Assembly: GCF_900148505.1 (NCBI RefSeq)
Contig: NZ_FRXO01000006.1
Span: 305,229 to 369,228 of the forward strand
Direction of reading: 5' to 3'
Source: Pseudoxanthobacter soli DSM 19599
Lineage (GTDB): Bacteria; Pseudomonadota; Alphaproteobacteria; Rhizobiales; Segnochrobactraceae
DNA: 64,000 bases
Notes under the pieces: generated by a model
Database searches by the model: none
What the model saw: the letters and a program-made list of their open reading frames with translations, nothing else
What the model was told of the DNA's origin: nothing
Position numbers and translations under genes: made by a program
Shown here: positions 57,542-64,000 of the stretch, piece after piece
Layout of the letters: each line of letters opens with the position of its first letter
How positions within the stretch are numbered: the stretch's first letter is position 1

Positions 57542-58628
57542 GGCACTGCTGCGGCTGGAACGGGTGAGCAAGCGCTTCGGCGGCGGAATCGTGGGGCTCG
57601 ACGATATCAGCCTCGACATCGCGGAAGGCGAGTTCCTCAGCTTGCTCGGCCCCTCCGGCTGCGGCAAGACCACCACGCTGCGCGTGATCGCCGGCTTCGA
57701 GAGCCCGACCGCCGGCCGGCTGCTGATCGACGGCCGCGACATCACCGCGCTGCGCCCGTTCGCACGGCCGGTGAACACGGTGTTTCAGGACTACGCCCTG
57801 TTTCCGCACATGAACGTGTCGGAGAATGTCGAATTCGGATTGTCGCTGCGCGCGATGGCGAGCGCGGAGCGGAAGCGGCGGGCCAGCGAGGCGCTTGCCC
57901 GGGTCGGGCTGTCCGACAAGGCCGGGCAGCGCGTTCAGGCCCTGTCGGGCGGGCAGAAGCAGCGGGTCGCGCTGGCGCGCGCGCTGGTCTGCGAGCCGCG
58001 GCTGCTGCTGCTCGACGAGCCGCTCTCCGCGCTCGACGCCAATCTGCGAGAACAGATGCAGCTCGAACTGAAGCGGCTGCAGCGCGACCTCGGCACCACC
58101 TTCGTGATGGTGACCCACGACCAGACCGAGGCGCTGTCGATTTCGGACCGCATCGTGGTGATGAACCGGGGCCACATCGAGCAGGCGGCATCGCCGGCCA
58201 CGCTCTACGACCGTCCCGCCACCCGCTTCGTCGCCGGGTTCATCGGCGCGATGAACCTGCTGCCGGCGCGGATCGCCGGAGCGGACGCCGCGACGACGAC
58301 GGTCACCGCCGGGGGAATGACCTTCCCGGTGGCGTCCGGTCCCGGCACATCCGTGCCGCCCGGACCGGAGATCGTCGCCGGCATCCGACCCGAGGATGTG
58401 GTGCTGACGGCCGCAGAGGAGCCGTCCGCCGGCGCGACTGCGGGCGTCGTCGACAACACCTCGTTCCATGGGCGAAGCCTGCGCGTTCATCTGCACCTCG
58501 CAGACGGCACGGCGCTGATGGCCGATGTCACCCGCGGCACGCTGCCGCCGACCGTCGGACAGGGCGACCGCGTGTCCGTGTCGGTGCGCGCCGGAGCGGC
58601 GTGCGCGCTGCTGCCGGCCGCCGGTTGA
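57531..58628 (+). CDS. ABC transporter ATP-binding protein, PotA type
   Basis: A 365-aa ATPase: Walker A 'LLGPSGCGKTTTLRVIAG', signature 'LSGGQKQRVALARALV', Walker B 'RLLLLDEPLSALDANL', switch His 'VMVTHDQTEALSISDR', and a TOBE domain ('IVAGIRPEDVVLTAAEE'). The start ATG 57531 overlaps the regulator gene by 11 bp. It completes the third Pot-type importer of the window; the ATPase is separated from its permeases by the binding-protein and regulator genes. Confidence 0.94.
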   Translation: MANEALLRLERVSKRFGGGIVGLDDISLDIAEGEFLSLLGPSGCGKTTTLRVIAGFESPTAGRLLIDGRDITALRPFARPVNTVFQDYALFPHMNVSENVEFGLSLRAMASAERKRRASEALARVGLSDKAGQRVQALSGGQKQRVALARALVCEPRLLLLDEPLSALDANLREQMQLELKRLQRDLGTTFVMVTHDQTEALSISDRIVVMNRGHIEQAASPATLYDRPATRFVAGFIGAMNLLPARIAGADAATTTVTAGGMTFPVASGPGTSVPPGPEIVAGIRPEDVVLTAAEEPSAGATAGVVDNTSFHGRSLRVHLHLADGTALMADVTRGTLPPTVGQGDRVSVSVRAGAACALLPAAG

Positions 58629-58719
58629 TCATGCGCCGCTCGCCGCACCTGCGCGGACACCGTGCCACGGGCCATCGTTCGCAAGGCCCCTGCGCACACC
58701 CGGCCGGAGATGGTCCGAC

Positions 58720-60036
58720 ATGAACGCACACACCCCGGACAACGCCGGCAGCGGCCGCCGTGACCGAGACGCCGTCACCGTCTATGCCCTCACGGCCGGG
58801 GCCGAACCGCCGGTCGCCCCGCTCTCCGGCGACTGGCGGGGCGATGTGGTGGTGGTGGGCGGCGGCATCACCGGATTGTCGACGGCCTATCATCTCGCCA
58901 AGGCGGGGGTGAGCGTCGCGGTCGTGGAGGCCAACGGCTTCGGCTGGGGCGCTTCCGGCCGCAACGGCGGACAGGTCAATCCGGGGCTGAAGCACGAGCC
59001 GTCCGAGATCGAGAAGACGTTCGGGCCGGACCTTGGCGCCCGCATGATCGCCTTTTCCGGCTCCGCGCCGGACAAGGTGTTCCAGATGGTGGCCGAGGCC
59101 GGCATCGCCTGCGAGGCCCGGCGCACCGGCACGATCCGCGCGGCCTTCAGCGCCGGCTCGGTCGCCTTTCTCGAACGCGCGACCGCCGACCTTCAGCGGC
59201 GCGGCGCGCCGGTCGAATTTCTGAACCGCGCCGCAATGGCCGCGATCACCGGCAGCGAGCGCTACGCCGCCGGCGCGCTCGACCGCCGCGGCGGCTCGCT
59301 CAATCCGCTCGCCTACAGCCGCGGACTGGCCCAGGCCGCGGCGTCGGCCGGCGCGCACCTGTTCCCGCAGACGCCGGTCGGCGGGCTGACGCGCGACGCC
59401 GACGGATGGACGCTGACCGGCCCGAAAGGCCGGCTGCGCGCGGGCCGGGTGATTCTGGCCACCAACGGCTACACCGACGACCTCTTTCCGGGGCTGAAGC
59501 GCTCCGTCGTGCCGGTCTATGGCGGCATCATCGCCTCCGCGCCGCTGCCGCAGGCCATGACCGACCGCATCCTGCCCGGCCGGCATGTGCTCTACGAGCA
59601 CGAATCCATCACCGTCTATTACCGGCTCGATGCCGCCGGCCGGCTGCTTATCGGCGGACGCAGCCGGTTGCGGCCGCTGCACGGCCCCGACCGCTTCCCC
59701 GATCTCAAACGCTACACCCGCAGGCTGTGGCCGTTCCTCGGCGACGTGGAGTGGACCCACGGCTGGAACGGCCAGCTCGCCATCACCGCCGATCATTATC
59801 CGGCCCTCGCCAACCCGGCGCCGGGCCTGATGGCCTGCATCGGCTACAATGGCCGGGGCGTCGCCATGGCGACGGCGATGGGCGGCGAACTGGCCCGCTG
59901 GGCGACCGGCACCGACGCGAACGCCCTCGACATGCCGGTGCGGCCGTTCAAGACCTTTCCGCTTCACCGCTTCTGGCCGATCGGCGCGGCCATCCGCATC
60001 GCCTATGGCCGCGCACGCAACGCGCTCGGCATCTGA
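58720..60036 (+). CDS. puuB: FAD-dependent gamma-glutamylputrescine oxidase-like protein
   Basis: A 438-aa flavoprotein: FAD motif 'DVVVVGGGITGLSTAYHLAK', the characteristic 'FGWGASGRNGGQVNPGLKHE', 'ESITVYYRLDAAGRLLIGGR', and 'WTHGWNGQLAITADHYPALA' with 'GYNGRGVAMATAMGGELARW'. It oxidises an amine or N-acylated diamine to an aldehyde with hydrogen peroxide release. ATG 58720 has GGAG about 11 nt upstream; the frame runs on upstream across the ATPase stop without homology. Followed by an aldehyde dehydrogenase after 32 bp, it forms an oxidase/dehydrogenase pair like PuuB/PuuC, but no glutamylputrescine synthetase (PuuA) gene is in the operon. Confidence 0.88.
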   Translation: MNAHTPDNAGSGRRDRDAVTVYALTAGAEPPVAPLSGDWRGDVVVVGGGITGLSTAYHLAKAGVSVAVVEANGFGWGASGRNGGQVNPGLKHEPSEIEKTFGPDLGARMIAFSGSAPDKVFQMVAEAGIACEARRTGTIRAAFSAGSVAFLERATADLQRRGAPVEFLNRAAMAAITGSERYAAGALDRRGGSLNPLAYSRGLAQAAASAGAHLFPQTPVGGLTRDADGWTLTGPKGRLRAGRVILATNGYTDDLFPGLKRSVVPVYGGIIASAPLPQAMTDRILPGRHVLYEHESITVYYRLDAAGRLLIGGRSRLRPLHGPDRFPDLKRYTRRLWPFLGDVEWTHGWNGQLAITADHYPALANPAPGLMACIGYNGRGVAMATAMGGELARWATGTDANALDMPVRPFKTFPLHRFWPIGAAIRIAYGRARNALGI

Positions 60037-60068
60037 TCCCCCTGCTTTCCCGCGACGAGAGACACCCC

Positions 60069-61499
60069 ATGAGCCCCAACACGCAGAAGTTCTATATCGA
60101 CGGCGCCTTCGTCGATCCGGCCGAAGCCCGGCCGCTCGACGTGATCGACCCGGCGACCGAGACGGCGTTCGCCACCACCTCGCTCGGCACGCAGGTCGAT
60201 GTCGACCGGGCGGTGGCGGCAGCGCGGGCGGCGTTCGCCAGCTTCCAGTTCACCTCGAAGGACGAGCGCCTCGCGCTCCTCGAGCGCCTGCTCCAGGTCT
60301 ATGAGCGCCGCTACGAGGACATCGCCCAGGCGATCAGCCGCGAAATGGGTTCGCCCATCGCCCGCGCGCGCGACTCGCAGGCCTATGCCGGTCAGGGCCA
60401 CCTCGAGGCGACCATTGAAGCCTTCCGGCGGTTCGAATTCGATGAAGTGCGCGGCGCGACCGTCGTCACCCACGAGCCGGTCGGTGTCGTCGGGCTGATC
60501 ACGCCGTGGAACTGGCCGCTCAACCAGATCATGTGCAAGGTGGCGCCCGCCATCGCCGCCGGCTGCACGATGGTGCTGAAGCCTTCCGAGATCGCGCCGA
60601 TTTCCGGCATCGTGTTCGCCGAAATCGTCCATGAGGCCGGCATCCCGAAGGGCGTGTTCAATCTCGTCAACGGCACGGGGCCGGAAGTCGGCGCCGCGCT
60701 CGCCTCGCACCCCGACATCGACATGGTGTCGTTCACCGGCTCGACCCGCGCCGGCACCGATGTCGCGCGCAACGCCGCGGCGACGGTGAAGCGCGTCGCG
60801 CAGGAACTGGGCGGCAAGTCGGCCAACATCGTGCTGCCCGACGCCGATCTCGACGTGGCGGTGACGAAGGGCGTGAACGCCTGCTTCTCCAATACCGGCC
60901 AGTCCTGCGACGCCCCGACCCGGATGCTGGTGCCGGCCGAGCGCCACGCCGAGGCGCTCGCCATCGCCCGCCGCGCCGCCGAGGCGGTTCGCGTCGGAGC
61001 GCCCACGGACACCGGGACCGAGATCGGTCCGCTCGTCAGCGACGTGCAGTTCGCCAAGGTGCAGGCGCTGATCCAGGCCGGCATCGACGAGGGCGCGACG
61101 CTCGTCGCCGGCGGCACCGGCAAGCCGGACGGGCTGGAGACCGGCTATTATGTCAAGCCGACCGTGTTCGGTGACGTGAAGCCGGGCATGCGCATCGAGC
61201 GCGAGGAGATCTTCGGGCCTGTGCTCGCCATCATCCCCTACGAGAGCGTCGATCAGGCCGTCGCCATCGCCAACGACACGCCCTACGGCCTCGCCGCCTA
61301 TGTCCAGGGCAGCGATATGGATCAGGCCCGCCGCGTCGCCCGCCGGCTGCGGGCCGGGTCGATCTATCTGAACTATCCGGACTGGGACCTGTTCGCGCCG
61401 TTCGGCGGCTACAAGCAGTCCGGCAACGGACGCGAATATGCCGATTTCGGCCTGCGCGACTTCCTGGAGATCAAGGGGATGGTCGGCTACGGCGCGTGA
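60069..61499 (+). CDS. aldehyde dehydrogenase family protein
   Basis: A 476-aa enzyme beginning 'TQKFYIDGAFVDPAEARPLD'. Catalytic Glu in 'AQELGGKSANIVLPDADLD', catalytic Cys in 'FSNTGQSCDAPTRMLVPAER', and C-terminus 'FAPFGGYKQSGNGREYADFG'. It is a close paralogue of the enzyme at 39712-41136, including an identical GGYKQSGNGREY stretch. It should oxidise the aminoaldehyde made by the upstream PuuB-like oxidase. It is the last gene of the operon, with a clear stem-loop downstream. Confidence 0.92.
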   Translation: MSPNTQKFYIDGAFVDPAEARPLDVIDPATETAFATTSLGTQVDVDRAVAAARAAFASFQFTSKDERLALLERLLQVYERRYEDIAQAISREMGSPIARARDSQAYAGQGHLEATIEAFRRFEFDEVRGATVVTHEPVGVVGLITPWNWPLNQIMCKVAPAIAAGCTMVLKPSEIAPISGIVFAEIVHEAGIPKGVFNLVNGTGPEVGAALASHPDIDMVSFTGSTRAGTDVARNAAATVKRVAQELGGKSANIVLPDADLDVAVTKGVNACFSNTGQSCDAPTRMLVPAERHAEALAIARRAAEAVRVGAPTDTGTEIGPLVSDVQFAKVQALIQAGIDEGATLVAGGTGKPDGLETGYYVKPTVFGDVKPGMRIEREEIFGPVLAIIPYESVDQAVAIANDTPYGLAAYVQGSDMDQARRVARRLRAGSIYLNYPDWDLFAPFGGYKQSGNGREYADFGLRDFLEIKGMVGYGA

Positions 61500-61517
61500 C
61501 GACCGCATTCCCTCTCA

Positions 61518-61553
61518 CGACAGCCGGCGGCCGTTTCACGGCGCCGGCTGTCG
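61518..61553 (+). terminator. operon-end stem-loop
   Basis: A perfect 12-bp stem (CGACAGCCGGCG at 61518-61529 with CGCCGGCTGTCG at 61542-61553), its loop itself able to pair CCGT/ACGG, 18 nt past the aldehyde dehydrogenase stop. No T run follows, but its position at the end of the operon before a convergent gene fits termination. Confidence 0.7.
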
Positions 61554-61577
61554 GCGAGACCGCCTGCCGGACAGCTT

Positions 61578-61681
61578 AGAGCCTATCCCGTTCAGATCAG
61601 ATCGATCTGTACGACAAGGATAGGCTCAAGCTTTTGAATCTGGAGCGATTTCTCGTCCATCTGATGTTCCCGTCAGATGGA
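61578..61681 (-). repeat. interspersed palindromic repeat, copy 3 (inverted)
   Basis: Read on the minus strand this matches copy 1 over about 100 bp with roughly one difference per ten bases. It keeps the inner hairpin CCATCTGA/TCAGATGG, the CGCTCCAG word, and the outer stem GAGCCTATCC (61579-61588)/GGATAGGCTC (61618-61627), where copy 1 has GAGCATATCC/GGATATGCTC: both arms changed together, so pairing is preserved. The far CTGGAGCG arm is missing. It lies between convergent genes. Confidence 0.9.
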
Positions 61682-61689
61682 CAAGCCCT

Positions 61690-62403
61690 CTAAGGGCGGC
61701 GCATGTCCGCCCGCTCTGCCAGCTCCGTCGACCGCCATGCCTTCCAACGCCGCAGCAGCAGGCTGCGCGGTTCGCCGATCGGCTCCGCCAGGATCTCGGC
61801 GGCCTCCATCCGGTCGGTGCGGAAATGGCGGAAGGCCTGTCGCCGCTCGCACCATGCGATCAGGATGCGCCGGGTGTCGGAATAGCCGAGCACGACCGGC
61901 CATACGACACGTTCGGAGCGCTCGCCGTTCCCGGCACGGTACAGGAGGCGCAGCTTCCGCCGTCCGCGGATGGCGTCACGCAGGCCCGCGACCGCCACCA
62001 CCCCCTGCGAGGCATCGAGGGGTGGCTCGATCGCCGTGCTGGGGTCTGCAATGAACGGCCTCAAATGTCCGGGAACGACCGTCGCCACCTTGGCGAGAAC
62101 GTCACGGGCCGCAGAAGACAGCGCCGGATCATCCCGCTCGACGACCCACTGCACCCCGAGAACGATGGCTTCCAGTTCAGCCGGCGTCAGCATCAGCGCC
62201 GGCATGTCGAAATCGGCGTGGAGCACGTAGCCGACGCCGGCTTCGCCGACGATCGGCACCCGCTGCGCCATCAGGTCCGCGATGTCGCGGTAGACGGTGC
62301 GCATCGACACCTCGAGTTCGGCGGCCAGGGCGGCACCCGTCACCGGTTTCGGGGACCGGCGCAGGATCTGGATGATCTGGAAGAGGCGATCGGCGCGGCG
62401 CAT
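61690..62403 (-). CDS. HTH_11/WYL-domain transcriptional regulator (YafY-like)
   Basis: A 237-aa regulator. The N-terminal helix-turn-helix is 'MRRADRLFQIIQILRRSPKP' and 'AALAAELEVSMRTVYRDIAD', the standard opening of YafY-type proteins. The WYL-type domain is in the second half ('LRDAIRGRRKLRLLYRAGNG', 'VWPVVLGYSDTRRILIAWCE'). AGGGG lies just before ATG 62403. It diverges from the VOC gene 96 bp away, a very common pairing in which the regulator controls its neighbour. Confidence 0.92.
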   Translation of the reverse strand: MRRADRLFQIIQILRRSPKPVTGAALAAELEVSMRTVYRDIADLMAQRVPIVGEAGVGYVLHADFDMPALMLTPAELEAIVLGVQWVVERDDPALSSAARDVLAKVATVVPGHLRPFIADPSTAIEPPLDASQGVVAVAGLRDAIRGRRKLRLLYRAGNGERSERVVWPVVLGYSDTRRILIAWCERRQAFRHFRTDRMEAAEILAEPIGEPRSLLLRRWKAWRSTELAERADMRRP

Positions 62404-62499
62404 CGGCCCCTCACTCGCTGCTGACGGAACGCTGTCAGCAGCGATGTGCGACAAACCCGTCGGACACAAGCCCGGTTCGTTCCCGACAGGACTCCATCG

Positions 62500-62898
62500 A
62501 TGAAGTTCGCCTCCACCCGTCTGATCGCCGCCGACATCTCGGCGATGGTTGCCTTCTATGAAACGGTGACCGGCCAGACCGCCGACTGGCTGGCTCCGCA
62601 ATTCGCCGAGATCGTCACCCCCGCCGCGACATTGGCTATCGGCAGCGCCGAGACGGTCGCGCTCTTCAGAGCCGGAAGTGCTGCGCCCGGCGCGAACCGC
62701 ACGGCGATCCTGGAATTCATGGTCGCCGACGTCGATGCCGTATTCGCCCGCCTGAAGGACGAGGTCGAGCTGGTGCACGAGTCCAAGCTGCTGCCATGGG
62801 GCAATCGCGCATTCCAATGCCGTGACCCGGAGGGCACCCTCGTCAGCCTGTTCACACCCGTGACCGAAGCGGCCAAGGCGCGCTTCGGATCGCGATAG
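62500..62898 (+). CDS. VOC-family (glyoxalase/bleomycin-resistance fold) protein
   Basis: A 132-aa single-module VOC protein: 'FASTRLIAADISAMVAFYET' is the usual first strand-helix, 'AILEFMVADVDAVFARLKDE' the second half-module, and 'PWGNRAFQCRDPEGTLVSLF' the typical end with its metal-side Glu/Asp region. The reaction is unknown; homologues include glyoxalases, dioxygenases and antibiotic-binding proteins. AGGA lies about 8 nt before ATG 62500. It diverges from the WYL regulator and is convergent with repC; the 181-bp gap contains only a weak hairpin at 62899-62920. Confidence 0.85.
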   Translation: MKFASTRLIAADISAMVAFYETVTGQTADWLAPQFAEIVTPAATLAIGSAETVALFRAGSAAPGANRTAILEFMVADVDAVFARLKDEVELVHESKLLPWGNRAFQCRDPEGTLVSLFTPVTEAAKARFGSR

Positions 62899-63079
62899 GG
62901 CTTTCCCGGCCCGGAAGGCTCGACGGCAAGACGCCTTGCGAGCGCGGTTTCGGCCAGCATTGGCGGCTCGCGAGGGGCGCAGCTCCGATCCGGCAAATCG
63001 ACCCGTGACGCAATGAATGGCCTTCTTGAATTGTTAAACGCACAAGGTATGGCGCCATTTCAATGGGTTATCGCCTTTC

Positions 63080-64000
63080 TCATGCTGATCTCCTGAGATT
63101 TGGCTTGTTGGCGGCGAGGAGGGCCATAAGCATGGGTCCGAGGGAGAAGGCGCCGGTTTCGGCCTTTGCGGTGAGGCTTCTGAGATATCCGCCGGGCGAG
63201 GAGATGGTCTCGGCCCGCTGGAGGATGGCGGCGACGGTGATGGCGGCGCGGACCTCGCCCATGACGCTCTCCGCCTCCTCCCAGGCGCTGGGGCTGATGC
63301 CGAGCATGGGCCGGACCTTGGCGGCGGTGTCTAGGAAATCGCGCCAGTTTCGGACGCCGTCGGGGGCATAGGAGGCGAGGTCCGGACAGGCCTGCATCAC
63401 CATGCCGAGCGGGAAGGCACCGTCGGATGCGGCGCGGGCCGGTTTCGCACCGTCCGGCCGTGCCGCGGGCGGCGCTTCGGCCTCCCCTGCCCTATCCGCG
63501 TCGGGCAAAGGCGGGGTGTCCTCCGATTTGCTATCGGCCTCAATCCCGATTTCGGCCGTGGTGCTGGCATCAGGCTCAGTGCCTGGTTTTGCCCCTTCTC
63601 CCCTCCCCTGCCCTGCGGGTTTTGTGTTGTGCCCGGCCTCGCCCCTGCTTTCTTGAAAGCGAGGTTCAGAATCAAGGGAACGGTTTGGGTTTGAATTCTG
63701 TTTGTGCCGCTCGTTCTGAGACTCATTGGCGCCGATATTCTGGAATTTGATGTGACTTTCCAGAATGTTGGACACAGCTTGTCCAAGTGCCGCGAACGCA
63801 GCCTCGATCTCGGCCAGCTCCACGTCCGTCACCTTGCGATGAAGCCGGCCGGCAATCTCGACATAACGCTCGCGCACGCTGTCCCAACTCGTGAACCTCT
63901 CGATCGCAGCCCCCTCCCCTGCCCTGCCGGAGACCGGTGCGGCGGCGAAACGCGCGGGCTCGACGCCTTCGGTCTCGCCGGTGGCGATCATCTTGAGGAT
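63080..64000 (-). CDS. repC: replication initiator RepC (repABC replicon), 5' end outside window
   Basis: The last 306 residues of RepC, continuing in frame beyond base 64000. The centre has the conserved 'LESHIKFQNIGANESQNERH' stretch with 'KQNSNPN'; a variable linker rich in Pro, Ala, Glu and Gly follows; the C-terminal domain ends with 'AAITVAAILQRAETISSPGG' and 'YLRSLTAKAETGAFSLGPML', a diagnostic RepC ending. RepC starts replication by binding an origin inside its own gene. repA and repB, with their parS sites and antisense RNA, should lie directly to the right of the window. This marks the segment as part of a secondary replicon. Confidence 0.95.
   Translation of the reverse strand: MLKMIATGETEGVEPARFAAAPVSGRAGEGAAIERFTSWDSVRERYVEIAGRLHRKVTDVELAEIEAAFAALGQAVSNILESHIKFQNIGANESQNERHKQNSNPNRSLDSEPRFQESRGEAGHNTKPAGQGRGEGAKPGTEPDASTTAEIGIEADSKSEDTPPLPDADRAGEAEAPPAARPDGAKPARAASDGAFPLGMVMQACPDLASYAPDGVRNWRDFLDTAAKVRPMLGISPSAWEEAESVMGEVRAAITVAAILQRAETISSPGGYLRSLTAKAETGAFSLGPMLMALLAANKPNLRRSA
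63640..63790. other. A+T-rich block within repC, probable origin of replication
   Basis: Within the otherwise G+C-rich repC coding sequence, this stretch is visibly richer in A and T (runs such as AGAATCAAGGGAACG, GGTTTGGGTTTGAATTC and ATTCTGGAATTTGATGTG). In repABC plasmids the origin lies in an A+T-rich region in the middle of repC that RepC binds. Position and composition fit; no specific iterons were identified. Confidence 0.6.

Noticed and set aside
63031..63046. parS-like site (GTT-N4-GC) downstream of repC
   Set aside because: Only the left half matches the GTT-N4-GC-N4-AAC pattern; the right half does not, so no partition site is claimed.

Overview
High-G+C (about two thirds by eye), densely packed alphaproteobacterial DNA, most probably order Hyphomicrobiales. 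The clearest placement evidence is at the right edge: the C-terminal part of RepC, the replication initiator of repABC replicons. The window is therefore probably part of a plasmid, megaplasmid or chromid, and nearly everything to the left is accessory catabolic and uptake genes. No rRNA, tRNA, CRISPR array or transposase was seen.

Layout. (1) 1-4971, minus strand: a GntR/FCD regulator heads an operon with a spermidine/putrescine-type (Pot-type) ABC transporter and an enolase-superfamily acid-sugar dehydratase. (2) 5667-19426, minus strand: a polyol/sugar locus with a glycerol-1-phosphate dehydrogenase homologue (AraM), a HAD phosphatase, a GlpD-like flavoprotein, two FGGY kinases, a ribose-type ABC transporter and a TPP enzyme. 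A SorC-family regulator (19802-20791) diverges from it. (3) 20891-25391: a GFA-family zinc protein, a LuxR-type regulator, a bicupin oxalate decarboxylase and a DUF1275 membrane protein. (4) 25789-36666, plus strand: a GntR regulator, then PuuE-type allantoinase, ureidoglycolate lyase, a complete dipeptide-type ABC transporter with both ATPases fused, an epimerase, an SDR and a dihydropyrimidinase/hydantoinase. (5) 48896-36701, minus strand: a long convergent operon with a second Pot-type transporter, a PuuB-like flavoprotein, a haloacid-dehalogenase-like protein, a GMC oxidoreductase, two aldehyde dehydrogenases, a tartrate/isopropylmalate-type dehydrogenase and a cupin. A LysR regulator diverges from it. 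(6) 50560-53890: a LodA/LodB-like pair (cysteine-tryptophylquinone oxidase family plus its flavoprotein partner). (7) 54058-61499, plus strand: a third Pot-type transporter with an XRE-cupin regulator, a PuuB-like oxidase and an aldehyde dehydrogenase, consistent with polyamine or amine catabolism. (8) 61690-64000: a WYL regulator diverging from a VOC protein, then partial repC with an A+T-rich block that may be the replication origin.

The genes form transporter-plus-catabolism modules, each with its own regulator. Many neighbours overlap by 4 nt (ATGA or GTGA), indicating translational coupling. Four of the five substrate-binding-protein genes are followed within about 20 nt by a strong GC-rich stem-loop, which would let the binding protein be made in excess over the membrane and ATPase subunits.

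Two further layers lie between the genes. One interspersed palindromic element occurs three times (19674, 48990, and inverted at 61578), with a decayed fourth copy at 45647. Short tandem repeats with 15-18 bp periods sit in four separate spacers. Long open frames antisense to most genes are by-products of the base composition and are not annotated.
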